64,000 nt of DNA from Mytilus trossulus (taxonomy: Eukaryota; Mollusca; Bivalvia; Mytilida; Mytilidae), in contig NC_086375.1 of the NCBI RefSeq assembly GCF_036588685.1, positions 51,344,955 through 51,408,954 on the forward strand, given 5' to 3'. The position numbers were made by a program, and so were the translations under genes. Every line of letters begins with the position of its first letter. Position 1 is the first letter of the stretch. Under the pieces are notes generated by a model, which was given only the letters and a program-made list of their open reading frames with translations, searched no databases and was not told the origin of the DNA. Below, in pieces: positions 1 to 12,448 of the stretch.

Positions 1-281
1 TTGAACCGATTTTGATCATAGCTTATTGATCTTTATAAGATTGAAACATTATATGCAATATATTTCCTTGCCTATAGATCACTACCGCTTTGAACTGAGA
101 AGGAGGTAAATTGAATCAGTTTTCTTTTATAAAGCGTTTCTCCTGCAAAATGTTTTTGCTTTTTTAAACTTTTCTTCCATGCAGTTCTATGTTATTATGG
201 CATATGTTCAGAAAATTCAGTTACCATTGAAGCATTTTTTTGATAATTTGATTTCTTTTGTTACAGTTTAACCTATATAAG

Positions 282-342
282 ATATCTTCAAAATACATTT
301 ATAGAGTTATATTAATAACTCTATAAATGTACTTTGAAGATA
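282..342. repeat. Short near-perfect palindrome
   Basis: Two arms of about 29 bp (282-310 and 314-342) are reverse complements with one mismatch, separated by 3 bp. The left arm begins atatcttcaaaatac. A transcript would form a long hairpin. It may be a small foldback element; I see no gene beside it. Confidence 0.8.
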
Positions 343-467
343 TAAAATTTATAGAGACTGACATATATTTAATAGACAACTGTCTATTTTTGTAGACTGT
401 TTGTTTTATATGTTTCTATGTGTCGCTGCCTTTTGGTATCATCGACGTATACCCACATCTCTTGTTA

Positions 468-715
468 TTCATACATCGTTTGGTTATTTTAATTGTTGAG
501 ATGCTGACTAGACCCATATCCCCCTTTTATTCCGTACATCTCTTGAATATTTTTTTCGTTGGATTGCTGTCTAAACCCAGAACTCCTTTTATTCCGTACA
601 TCTTTTGGATATTTTTTTTTCGATGGAATGCTGTCTACACACAGAACTCCTTTTGTTTCGTACATCTTTTGGATATTTTTTTTCTTCGTTGGGATGCTGT
701 CTCATTGTCTTTCAA
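468..715. repeat. Tandem array, about 62-66 bp unit, four copies
   Basis: The phrase 'cgtacatcttttggatattt' and variants recur near 470, 533, 595 and 660. Each is followed by a 'gggatgctgtct'-like segment and then 'ccttttattc'. The open reading frames that cross this stretch are products of the repetition, low in complexity and rich in Phe/Leu, and not a gene. Confidence 0.75.
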
Positions 716-1539
716 CTGTCATCTCCTTCATTTACATATCTACAACCAAAGGCTAAATTTTGCTAAACTTCACATTGCCTTTTCCAGAAATATCTTATCC
801 CTCATTTATTAAAACGCTTGTAATATTCAATAAAAGGGAGAATGGAAATGGGGAATGTATCAAAGAGAAAACAATCCTACCTTGTAATATTCAAGTTTGT
901 TTAAAAATTATACATCGAACCATATCGTTTTCAATGTAAAAAAAACCAAAACTGTTACAGTCAAAGTTCGCATACTACCCAATGTTCCAGTAGTTTGATT
1001 TATGACACAGCCTTTGCATTATGGAAAGATAATTATAATTGATAAAGATAGAAAATGACATGAAAAATTCAGGTTTCATTCTAGATGAATATATACGATG
1101 TGCATTTATATTGTTGTCATACCGTAGAAATTATACGGGTACTTTAAAACGAATGGGTTTTTGATTAGCAAATGTTAAAATTAATAAATCATTTGACTTT
1201 TTATTCAAACATCTACAAATGTGAAAACTTTTCCGGAAGATTTATTTGAATTATTTAAAAGAGTTTTCGAATAACCATGATCATTGAATCTAAATATGCG
1301 GGATGTTGCTTATTCTTATTTTGGATCTATTTATTTGCGTCGCGATTTGTATCTCCTGATACTGTTGCTGTGCACACCTGCATATAATATAATTTTCGTG
1401 TCTACTAGAAAATTTAAATTGCAAAAACAAGAATTTATTTTTTTACGAAGCTACGAAAATAACTATCAATCGTCATAGCTAAAAAACCAACCCAAAGGCA
1501 CTTCTATATAGTTTAGGAGTTGTGGCATTACTGCCAAAT

Positions 1540-1960
1540 GAGACATTTATAGAATAGAGTATGTGGCAGAAAGACAACAACCCTACCGAAGAGAACAAAA
1601 ACAACCCGAGGCAACTAATGGGTTAACGTTGGTCCATGAACAATAATGTATACTAGTTCAGTGAAATGGACGCCATGCACAAGACTAACAAGGCTTGAGG
1701 TCTTTGAATTAGGACAGGCGCAAAAATTCAGCGGATTAACCCTATATCTATAGCCAAATTTGAACAAACAAACACAGAGCAATACAAACAGTAAGGCTTA
1801 ATTAAAAAGAAGCCCAAGTCCGATTTTAGAATAGATTACAGAATAAACTAAGCAAAATGACAATGATCAACATCATTTAACAAAGGACTTCTAGCAGTAA
1901 CTGGCATGTCAGCTCCAGACATCAATAAAACTGATCGAAAGATAATGTCTTAGAGAAGAT
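1540..1960 (-). repeat. Degenerate dispersed repeat, family B
   Basis: The stretch is the reverse complement, with many changes, of the better copy at 14,815-15,345. Shared landmarks are 'ggacaggcgcaaaaattc' and 'ctggcatgtcagctccaga'. A further fragment of the family lies near 828-880 ('aatggaaatggggaatgt'). No coding capacity is visible. Confidence 0.6.
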
Positions 1961-2315
1961 CCATATAGATCAGAGGACAAAGATGGAATATAATAACAGA
2001 TTACCGCACAACCTTCAACAATGCACAAAAACCCATGCCTGAAAGTAAGTTATATGACGCACTGCTTTATGACAATTTTTTTTAAATTTCCAGAAAAGAA
2101 AACCAACGGCCTTATCTATACCACAATAAAGTACGAAAAAACAAATATGTTAGACACCATCTATTGACTGGTTTACATGTTTCTGGTGTAGAACTGGGCA
2201 TATTAAATGATTATGTGATAGTGTTTAACATGTTATAGTGAACGCTCGATCCTCCTTTTACTTGGAGCAGTGATGTGTAACAGCAAAACATGTGACAAAC
2301 CTAAAAATAAAATAA

Positions 2316-2380
2316 AAAGATGTGGTATAATTGCAAATGAGACAACTTGCCACAAGAGACCAACATGACTATGTAGACAG
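2316..2380 (+). repeat. Fragment of the 'gatgtggtat' dispersed repeat, family A
   Basis: The first about 65 bp of family A (gatgtggtataattgc, then aatgagacaacttgcc, then agagaccaacatgac). It matches the start of the longer copy at 23,264. Confidence 0.7.
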
Positions 2381-2559
2381 CTCTTTCACAAGCATTGGAA
2401 CAGAACGGATCGGTTATCTATTATATATTTTAAAAAAATCAAAAAGTCAGCATTCATCAGACACCAACAAATATCGATCTAAGAACTCAAGCTGGTTGAA
2501 AACTTTAATTAATGAATTAACAATGTTCTTCCATAATTAAACGCATTATTGTGCATTTT

Positions 2560-4200
2560 AGAACCCCTTTGTTGGTTGATAAAAATGAAAAAAGAATGGA
2601 CATTTTGTAGCAATTAATGACCCATCTTCACAGTACGCATGCACATGGAACTCTATGGCTCTTTTAACAGAAGTCGCTTCGTAATCAAGAGAGACAAGAG
2701 ATATAATCTAGTATTAAATTTTTTGTTTGGTTATTTTTTCATTGCATTTTCCTATATTTTACTAATATAATGGCTTTATATGTTTTTATCAGTCAATATT
2801 TTCTATGGGTAAAAAAGTTGCATACCTGAATAACTTTTAAAACTTTCATGGAATTGCACTAAACTATGCCGAGTGAGTTCATAACCATAAGCAAGAAATA
2901 GAACCGTAAGAAAAATAATATTGTTTTTCTGTCGACGCTATCAGTCAATCAGAATAATTTTCTTGGTCATCTGCTTGACCACAATATTTTTTCCAATCAA
3001 ATTGGGGACCAAAATATTTCTGTGAGGAAAAAAATACATACCCCTGTTTTGAAGTTAAATGGTCGTCCCTTATTTATTTTTTCTGCATTTTTGACAGTCA
3101 ACATAATACTTTACTCTTTCCGATTATTTATTTGTATACTGTACGAAATATTTCGTGTAAAAATGTATGAATTATACTCGAGATATGAGATATATACAAA
3201 TGAAAATTGATCAAACTGAATTGATTTTTTTTCATGTTTTGTGCGTTGATCATAGTCTTAACAGTGATATTATAAAATAAGTTAATAGATTAGAAAAATG
3301 TTTCAAATATTTTTAAGAATAAGCTCTATTTTTCAGGAACGTAATTTTTTGTGTGAAACTTTTTTTTTCTTCAGGAATATCAATGCGTATCGTTATTTTG
3401 TAAATTGCATTGACTGATTCATTCATGATACAATTTTCTTGCCAATCATCAAGTCCTGCCAAATTATCAAAGACAAACATTTGTGTAAATGAATCTTTGT
3501 TTGTAAATCTAGATCCCACATTAAAAAGTCGTTTACATAAACAAGGAATATTTTATGTACCAGCAGTACAAATATGTTTCGAAATCAAAGTTAAGCATTT
3601 CCTTATATTATACTGACAGGTAAAGTAATGATTACATCTGTTCTAGTATTATGTAAACTTTCTAGTTTCAGGCAGCCATTTCAACACTTACAGTAGGTCT
3701 GTTTCTCAAAGTTTGAAGTTTTTTTCTGTAAACAAGGGCAAAATTGTTTATTTGAAATCTGTTTTATGGGACATAAAGAGCTAGGAATACAGGAAAACAA
3801 TAATATATAGATACAAACAAAACAGAAATTGGCCAAGTTTTCAAATAACAGGGATTACTTAAGAAAACAGTGAAACTCTCTAGTATCAATATCTGTATGG
3901 CATTTATTAGTTTGCACCCAGTTTTTCCTTGTGAATAAAAAGACAGATCACACTTGAGGTTTCTTTTCTATTTCATTTACACGTACACCTTTATAAATCA
4001 ATAGAAAATATTAAAACTAAAAGCGATTCGAGATATGTATGAATTTACAATAAAGTTTTGATAATTCAATGCATGGAAGGCCAACAATTCAATTACTGAT
4101 AGTATAATTAAAACATAAAGGTTATTTTATTCTATCGCAACATTCAAATATAAATCCTGTTAAATCTAAAAGCAAAAAATGTGATTTTTTCCCAATGCAT
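2560..4200. other. AT-rich stretch without recognisable features
   Basis: No reading frame with recognisable protein similarity and no clear repeat. Overlapping 68-codon frames on both strands near 3,313-3,616 look like chance frames: they read through each other and are not bounded by convincing splice sites. Confidence 0.5.
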
Positions 4201-4247
4201 CTCTTTGTTGTCTTTATATAAATATAATACGACGTGGGATGATTACC

Positions 4248-4545
4248 AATGAGACAAATATTTACTAGTGACCAAATGACTAGGGTGAACACATCTATAG
4301 TTCACCAAAAGTCCTTTAGCAATGAGACAACTATTTACCAGTGACAAAATGACTAGGGTGAACACATCTATAGTTCACCAAAAGTCCTTTAGCAATGAGA
4401 CAACTATTTACCAGTGACAAAATGACTAGGGTGAACACATCTATAGTTCACCAAAAGTCCTTTAGCAATGAGACAACTATTTACCAGTGACAAAATGACT
4501 AGGGTGAACACATCTATAGTTCACCAAAAGACCTTTAGCAATGAG
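4248..4545 (+). repeat. 73-bp tandem array inside a family A copy
   Basis: 'tagggtgaacacatctatag' begins at 4,281, 4,354, 4,427 and 4,500, an exact 73-bp period with almost no divergence. The unit contains 'caatgagacaactatttacc', the early part of family A, and the array is entered from 'gatgattaccaatgagac'. It is therefore a recent tandem expansion of an internal piece of the dispersed repeat. Confidence 0.9.
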
Positions 4546-4859
4546 CAAAATCCATACAGTACAGTAAACTATACTGTAACAGTTCCAAACGTGACAAAAT
4601 GGGAAACAAATCAAAAGAAATTTATGCAAAAAAAATAAACGAAAAGATTATGACTGAAAGCAACCACGGACAAACAATAAATTATTACAGACTAATGACT
4701 TCATAACTATGTGTTTGGACAAAGACATAAAAAAATGGACCAAGTCATTATTTCGATAATAACATTACGATGGTTTCGTCAGAAATAAATAGCTGATCTT
4801 CGATTTTGCATGGATTTAAAAATTGGGAAGGTCAATATTCTTTAATGCCCGTGTCACAC

Positions 4860-5165
4860 TGTCCCGATTTTAATATACGATGGACACCCGAATGCAAAAA
4901 TTGTAAGTTCGTACGAAGTTGGCCCCGATCTCGTTAAAATACCAAAAAGTGACCGAAGCAAGAAAGATGAATAACAAAGTCTATACGATGGTGCCGAAAT
5001 CATATACGATAGCAAAAGATGGACACACGAACGTTAACCGATGACGGGTATTTAAGCTTCATATCTCAGCCGAAGCCTACACGATGGATCACTAAGGATA
5101 CACGATGAATTACGATGGCTACACGATGGATTACGATGATGGCGCGATGGCCATACGATGTCTAA
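4860..5165. repeat. Cluster of 'tacgatgg' motifs
   Basis: The octamer tacgatgg and close variants (cacgatgg, gcgatgg) occur many times at irregular spacing, most densely at 5,080-5,165. A smaller cluster with the same motif lies at 6,410-6,475. Together they flank the foldback element at 5,220-5,682. Function unknown. Confidence 0.6.
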
Positions 5166-5219
5166 ATGACGTCGTACAGCTTGTTTTGGTTGATTTCTAG
5201 AAAAATATTTATGAAGCAA

Positions 5220-5682
5220 ATATCGTCGCTGGGCTTACAAAATGTCGTATAAGACTTTTTTGGCTAAAATAATTTTTGATACCAATGGATTGGTCGGGAG
5301 AAAATCTTTGGTATTACAAAATAGCATACAGTTAGACCAAATCAAAACATTTGAAATAAGACATTTTACAAAATTGCCAATGTCAGTTGTTTGTAAAGTT
5401 TGCTTCCAAAATGTTGTATGAAAACTTAAAAATCGTTGTATAATGGTTTTGGGAATAAATTAATTGTACATTTCTTTTTTTCTGTGAGAATAATTTTAAG
5501 TTCACAGATTTTCCAGAAATAACAAAGTTTTTATTTCACTGCTATTTACAAAAATTTCTAACTTCGCATTCGACATTTTGGAAGCATGCATTTTGTAAAA
5601 AAAATTCAAAGCCTGTTTGTGAGATATTTTTTTTCTTGAAAAAAATGTTATTTACAACATTTTGGAAGCCCAGCGACGATAT
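5220..5682. mobile_element. Foldback (MITE-like) element with nested inverted repeats
   Basis: The left end atatcgtcgctgggctt is the exact reverse complement of the right end aagcccagcgacgatat. The match continues inwards with acaaaatgt opposite acattttg. Inside is a second inverted pair around 'gcttccaaaatgttgtatg' (about 5,402) and 'cgacattttggaagcatgc' (about 5,571). No transposase frame is present, so it would be non-autonomous. I could not identify a target-site duplication. Confidence 0.8.
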
Positions 5683-5689
5683 GCATATT

Positions 5690-7732
5690 CAATTTACCAT
5701 TTTGTGCATGTGTCATATATTTGTCTCCAATATGTTACATAGGAGGGGATGCCACGCTCGGCATTGCCTTGTTTGAACTGTAAAAGGTGTGCACTAGTCT
5801 GAATAATCCCCCATAATTATGCCCATGTTTACTGATCTATCTTAAAGGTAAGGTTATGGGTTCGTTGATCCTTTTTTTTTTAAAAGAGCTCTTTCCTAAA
5901 GAATATCATAATAATAAAGACAAAAGAAAGGATGTGGGGAAAGCAACAAATGTGGCAAAATATGACATCTTGGAAACAAACTGGTTATGGAGTTAACATT
6001 CTTGTGACAACAACTCAGACGATACATAAAAAATCAGAATACTGAAGAAAAAGTTGGTTTCCCTATATACGTGTACCTGCAGTGTTGATGTACGAGGCGC
6101 GTTTATGATTTTCATGTTACTTGATATGAAAAATTGACAAAAAGTAATATTTTACTTGTAAAAGTAAATCCTGCGCCTGTAATAGCTGCTCTTCTTGTTT
6201 CAGTTGAATTAATAGAAACAACGCTGTCGCCTTTCTTGTTCTCATAGAATCATATGATATGAGCTCCATGTTTTGTGAACGTCTTTCTAAACTGTCGTAT
6301 TAGACTGACCAGTGCATATCGCGCATGACACTTTAAATGTATTTTAGCGCGATAATTAACTTACATTTAGCTGGATTTATTGCCGTCGTAGCTCCATCTT
6401 GTCGACTTCGTACTTTTATTCGATGGGAATACGATGGGATTACGAGGTCTTCACGAAGTCGTGTTGCCATCGTAAGAACTATTCCAAATATTTTAAATTT
6501 TAGTATCTCTGCAGTTTAGCATCAGAAATGTAATGAAGTCTTAACTACATTTTAAAAGAGACATAGAATTCTGTAGGTTTCCGATAAAACAGTTTGTCAT
6601 GTTTATGAAAATTTAATACAATTATGAATAGTGGCAAAGAGCACAAAAATCTCATTTTCATACATTTTCGAAAATTAAATATTTTTTTCTGAAAACGAAT
6701 AGAATGTTACATCAAGTTTTCCCAGTTTAACAAATATAGGGTAAAGTAGCTCGTTATAATTTTATTTTATTAGTTTAAAGACACTTTGATTTCTCAATGT
6801 CAACAGATTTTTATAAGGAACGTATTTTTGCGTGATAGGTTTATGTTAGAATAGCATGTTTTAATCATTCATGTTATATAAGAGCGCATTAATTTAAATG
6901 AGATAGTTTGGTTGAAATTTTTCAATTACAATCTGTCAGAGTAGTGATATAAATAAAATTAAGATGTAATTTGTTTGTTGTTGATGTGCCATCGTCGTAC
7001 AACAAATCTAAAGTTTTACAGAATCATTAGAGAAAGTAATGAAAAGACTATCAAATGAACATGGAAATGTCACCAACAAAGTTCTTATGTCGTTTAAAAG
7101 CTCTTCATACAAGAGCATATATTACGACATAGGCATAATATTTACTTTTATGAGGAGACATGGCTACTAATTAATTTTACAAAATTAGACGAACATATTT
7201 CTTATAGTGAACTGTATATAGAAAGAGTCATTATACGTTTCATCATTTTAAAGAGTTTATTACCTACGCTGATGTGAAAGAAATGGCAAAATCAAGAAAA
7301 AAGTAAAACTGCGACATCGATATCAAAGGGTCACTTGAATGAGTGTGTATATGCTTACCACACAAAAAAAAACCACACATGGTGCCTTCAAACCAATGCA
7401 CAGACGCAGTACACTAAAACGTGTGTATTTAGTCAGTTTTATGATACCCATTTGGCGTGGCTCGGTACTTGTACATCCCATCATTGTGTTTTTGATCCAT
7501 GACAATCATCGTATTCTTGTCTCAAATTTGTATTAATTTACTTATTATATTTGCCTTATATATATGACGTGGCTCTGTACATCCTGTCATCCCGTCATAG
7601 TGTTATTGTATAACGATAAACTTATGTATTCTTGTCTTGTCTTTAATCTTTGCTTATATACTTGCTCTATATGCAATTTTGTGCCTTTTTGTTACATATT
7701 TGTTTGTTTTTATAGAAATTAAGATTATAACA
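5690..7732. other. No gene seen
   Basis: AT-rich sequence with only short chance frames of up to about 65 codons. The one visible structure is the minor 'cgatggg' cluster at 6,410-6,475 described with the array at 4,860. Confidence 0.5.
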
Positions 7733-8014
7733 CAATGTTGACTGCTATACCCCTATTTTTGAAATTTTTACCTAGTATTATGTCTGTTTGTTTTGTTCAC
7801 ACATCTTTGTCAATATAACGGAATTTGATGTGACTGTCATACAAGTTAAAGGTTAAGCTAGCTTTAAAACCAGGTTTAATCCACCATTTTCTACATAAAA
7901 AAATGCCTGTACGAAATCAGGAATATGGCAGCTGATCCATTCGTTTGAGCTTATGATTTTGCAATTTAATTAAAAACTTTCCTTTTTTAATTTCCTAGGA
8001 TTTCAGTATTTTTT
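7733..8014 (+). repeat. Dispersed repeat, family C
   Basis: Contains 'aaaaccaggtttaatccacc', 'tgcctgtacgaaatcaggaa' and 'tccattcgtttgagctt'. It is recognisable again in reverse orientation at 24,930, 26,248, 32,190 and 32,700. This is a common mussel-type repeat without coding capacity. Confidence 0.75.
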
Positions 8015-9450
8015 ATGCTTACAAACAAACAAAATCAGACATAGTGCAATTGGACGTGTGTCCGCAAACCAAATACTCAAACGCATGCGTACACAAAATT
8101 AATTAAAAAAAATATATAAAGCAATCAAATGTGTTAATAGGTCCGGGTACACAGTTATTTTGTAGTGCATTTCTTTTAGACAATAAATGGAAATAAAAAA
8201 AATCCCACCTGCGCTTCCTCAATAATATTTTCACTGTGCGTTTACTACTTTTGGGACAAATTATAACAAAATAAAAAAAACCTTCATCAGCTCTAACTCA
8301 AATTATGGACATTTTTTTTTATGTAAGGGGGTCTTGAAATCTTTTGACAGCTTCCGAAGTACTAATTTTTTACCTTTTTCGGATGGACCTAATCACTACT
8401 TTACATTAATATATATGACCCAAATTTTTTAACAGTGTAATTTCGACCCCTACTTGCTATATGAGGCATAAAACATGGAGAAATAAATTTGCAAGGGGTA
8501 TAAAAAAAATTTCCAAGTAACACACCGTCCACACTAAGGACTGTATTCGTGGACAAAGGACGATAACTGTGTACACGGATCAATAATTAAATAATCAAAC
8601 AAGAGAGAAGAAAGGTACACAAAGCAACAGATACATGTCAAAGTTCAATATGATGTATATCATTTGATTGTAATCGTAACAAAAGAAAAACATTCACTAA
8701 AACAATCTACATTTGTCTTTTTGTGCTTCTCCGCTAATCGTTTGGTGTTTAGAAGTAGCATTTATTGGTTTATATTGTACTCCTCGGCATATCCCCCCCC
8801 CCCCCCCCAAAAAAAAAAAGTTCAAGTTATTCTTGCCTATTCATAAATAGATCACGTGACAGCTTTAATTTATCACACATAATGCTTTTTGTATATTATG
8901 ATCAAAAAAGCTATGTGCTATTTATAAATTTGCAGCTTTCAATGGATATTAAAATAACACTTTACAAATGCTGCGCGTTCTAAGCGATAATTTACTTTCA
9001 CAATGAACCGTTAATTCCAAACCTTTGAAAGTCAATGCAAGAAGGTATTAATGCATAAAATAAGAGGAGTTATAAGAACAAACAGGAACTAAAAGAAATA
9101 ACCAAATTGATTTAAGTTCAACTTGCCTGCGATATTTGATAACTTAGTTTCTTAATAATTGTTAACTTATCCACTTAGAATTAAAGAACGTATTTTATAA
9201 ATCGTGTCACTGAATACCGTTGCACTTTGGACAGCTGCAAAAAAATGCAGCGTGTTTAGACGTTTTAAAATAGGTATCAACCTTCGCCCTTATCTGAAAC
9301 AATAGTGAAAAATCACAACACAGGAATCCATACTATAAAATGTCAATTGAAATGGCTTTACTCAATGAAAAGACAAATTAAGACAAGTGAACATACACTG
9401 AGCGAATGAATGTGATCTATAATACAATGAAAAATCAATAAAATAAGGGG
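8015..9450. other. No gene; C16-A11 homopolymer tract at 8,793-8,819
   Basis: Only chance frames are seen. A run of 16 C followed directly by 11 A is the single striking feature. Frames that appear to encode poly-proline/lysine across it come from the homopolymers. Confidence 0.5.
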
Positions 9451-9463
9451 TGAAAAGGTAAAG

Positions 9464-9645
9464 GTAACAATAGTGTACCGCTGTGAGATATTAAAAAATA
9501 TAAATAAAGGCAACAGTAGTATACCGCTGTGAGATATTAAACAATAAAAAATAAAGACAACAGTAGTATACCGCTGTGAGATATTAAACAATATAAATAA
9601 AGGCAACAGTAGTATACCGCTGTGAGATATAAAACAATTTAAAAA
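9464..9645 (+). repeat. 46-bp tandem array, four copies
   Basis: 'accgctgtgagatatta' recurs at 9,477, 9,523, 9,570 and 9,616 (the last slightly changed). Each is preceded by 'ggcaacagtagtat' or a variant. The core 'ggcaacagtagtataccgct' is the terminal motif of the dispersed family E element at 13,575, so the array appears to be a multiplied element end. Confidence 0.85.
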
Positions 9646-9914
9646 AGACAGTCTTGAACAAAAATGCCAAAAACAAAAATCTACAAAGATAAATGAAAAT
9701 AATTTTATTGTAAAGTTAAAATCGAAAAAAGATATATATTTATAAAAGAAGTGAAAATACAGTCATACCAAACCCTTATCAAAGCTAGTATTTAAACGAT
9801 ATATAACCCTGAATAAGTAAACATTAATTAACAAAAAAGCTTTACAAATGATATCAACAGGTCAAACTAACAAGAACATACAGGTTATCTTTTTTCATTG
9901 ATGTTTATCTTATA

Positions 9915-10385
9915 CATCAACACAATACCTCTTGTCCAATCATTATGCTGTTATGCTAAAATAAAGCAAATAACAATTAATAATAATAATAAAAATAGAT
10001 ATGCATCAGAGACTAAAATCAACTAAAACACATCGAATAATTAACCTGACACCATGTTTCGTTCCAAAAAAAAAAATCTCTCGCCCAATAATTATGCTGT
10101 TCTGCTATTTTAAAGCCAATAACAATTAATAATAATAAAAAAAAATCATGCATCAGAGACTAAAATCAACAAAAGCATATCGAATTATCAACCTGTTACC
10201 ATTTTATTTTTCGATCCAATACAAAAAAATACCTCTCGTCCAATCATTATGCTGTTCTGCTAGTTAAACGCCAATAACAATAAATAATAATTAAAAAAAT
10301 CATGCATCAGAGACTAAAATCAACTGAAGCACATCGAATAATCAACCTGACACAATTTTTCAATCCAGTACAAAAATGTCGTAAA
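9915..10385 (+). repeat. Tandem array, about 150-bp unit, three copies
   Basis: Each unit runs from 'ctcgtccaatcattatgctg' through 'caataacaattaataataa' and 'catgcatcagagactaaaat' to 'cacatcgaataatcaacctg'. The copies begin near 9,931, 10,080 and 10,234. Divergence is modest, mostly in the A-rich joints. Confidence 0.85.
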
Positions 10386-10389
10386 ATGA

Positions 10390-12330
10390 AAATCAAATAA
10401 GGAGGTGTGATATGTTATCAAGACAAAAAAAAAACACCAATAACCATGCAAAGAAACAGGGAGTAAACAGATAATTACAGATCACAATGAGGCTTTGCAC
10501 AATGAGAAAACCCCCACATCATAAAATTAGCTCTAATTTCCTTAGCATTACAAAGTTTAAAACAATTGAAAAGAAGAAAACAAGTGATTTATGCTGAAAA
10601 AAAGAATAACACACTAATAAAGGAAACAACAACTAACGACAAACCAAAAAATGCATGATATGGCAGAGGCACACAAAGAATGTTTTTTTTTTAATGTTGC
10701 AGTAACAGAAAATAATCCAAAGTCGAAAGTAAAAGAGCTAACATGTTGGTTGGATGTTCGACTGTGTCATAAGAAAACATACTTGTAAATTGAGGTTCGT
10801 CAGGAATTCCTTCCATATCAAATGTTTAGAAACATAAAACAAAAATGAATCAAATATAACGTCAAATAACCGCCGATCTTTGATATATATTTGCAACCAT
10901 ATATTCAAGTATAGAATAATAATATTGTATCAGTAAAACATTCCAATACCATTTCCATAGCATCGGTATCTGGAATGATGATACTCTCGGGGGCTAATCA
11001 TTTACCAGTCTACAGTTTCGACACAGTTGCATAATCAGTATAGCATCGTACGAAACACGTACATGAGGAATACCTTTCATAAAGTGCGATTTTTAAAAGA
11101 AGTTTTAATGTAAAAATCATAAAACCAGATTGACAAAGTTAGAAACTTTTAACGCTTGTAAACGTTAAATAATATATTAAACTCTCGGTGTAGAGTATTT
11201 TTTTTCCTTATTTGTATCATTATGATAATTTTTTATACCACTGTTATCAACATTTATTTGTTTTTATAAATTTTGTTGAATTAAAATATTTGACTGTAAT
11301 CAATTTTCGCATGGGTTGTCTCGCTTTTTTCATTGTATCGTTTGGTTTCAGCTGTCGGTTGTATAAGGATCGCGATATTGTGTCAATATGCTACAGGAAT
11401 TTCATTATCAATTAGACGAAACGCGCGTCTTGCGCAAATAGAAAATTTCAATCCTGGTATATATGATGAGTTTGTTTATTAGATGTATTTTGTGCTTTTG
11501 TTTTCCATCTATAACCCGTGGATCCTCAAATACAATGCAAACAACATATAAAACAAAATCAGAAAATTGGTCAAAATGTCATACCAATTGCTTATAAAAC
11601 CTGTTTGGGGAGTGGATTTTTTTTGGTATTGACCTTCTGCTCAATTGAAGACGGTTGGTGAGATGGATATACTGGTCTCCTCTGTTCCTCTCTCCGTCTG
11701 TCTATCCTTATTAAATTTCTGACATTTTTTTCTCCAAAACTTCAAGTCTTAGCTTTTTATCATATTGTACAAATCATCACCTGGTAATGCCAAACCGTTT
11801 GACAAGTTTTTAAGCCCCTTTTATTTAACTAATGCATCTACACATATTTTAAAAGTTTCGTCGCATTTGTTTAGCAAGTTCAAGTTATAGACTTTATATA
11901 TTCGGCATTAATCTTCATCTGGTTATGCCCTTTTGTGGAGGTCTGTGACTTCTCCGTTTTTTTGTTCTTTCTTATAGACTTTCGAAATTTGAACATTGAT
12001 GAACAATTGTCGATTTAATTCATGGAACGATTTAATCGATCTTTAAATTGAGCATAGGAATTAGAACTGTAAAAGAGGGACGAAAGATACCAGAGGGACA
12101 GTCAACAAAATCGTAGAAAAAACAAAGGTTTTGGTATTACTTCTTTTGAATTCTCAAGATCAACTTCTGACTGACAACACTGGTCGAAAATAACCTCATC
12201 AAAAGACATCTTTAACTGTTGAAAGAATTGCGGCGAGAACCTACTTAAAGGTGTTAAGGCGAACATCTTCACAGTCGACCCTGTTTAATATCGTTCTTTG
12301 TTTATGGTTTTTGTAAAGTTTAGGTATTCA
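10390..12330. other. No gene seen; family D end at 11,416-11,475
   Basis: Unassigned AT-rich DNA. Near 11,416 the phrase 'gacgaaacgcgcgtcttgcg' followed by 'tcctggtatatatgatgag' marks the end of a family D repeat. Confidence 0.5.
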
Positions 12331-12339
12331 ATATAAAAA

Positions 12340-12440
12340 TACATGCCATTGCTGGTGGAGTTTTAATTCCTTTAGGGAAACACCAGCCGAGTAGTCAGCA
12401 CGGAACTTCTGTGCTGACATGAATTATCAGTGATATGGTC
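12340..12440 (+). repeat. Family D fragment
   Basis: 'atgccattgctggtggagtt', 'gtagtcagcacgg' and 'gacatgaattatcagtgata' match the middle of the family D repeat seen in full at 15.7-16.8 kb. It abuts the reverse-transcriptase fragment that follows. Confidence 0.75.
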
Positions 12441-12448
12441 ATTTTGAA

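Noticed and set aside
3313-3616. Overlapping 68-codon frames on both strands
   Set aside because: Mutually antisense, no recognisable similarity, no convincing exon boundaries.
7323-7536. Overlapping 60- and 65-codon frames on opposite strands
   Set aside because: Antisense shadows of each other in unassigned DNA, with no domain.
8664-8983. Frames crossing the C16-A11 tract
   Set aside because: Poly-Pro/Lys stretches come from homopolymers, and the two frames overlap in different phases.
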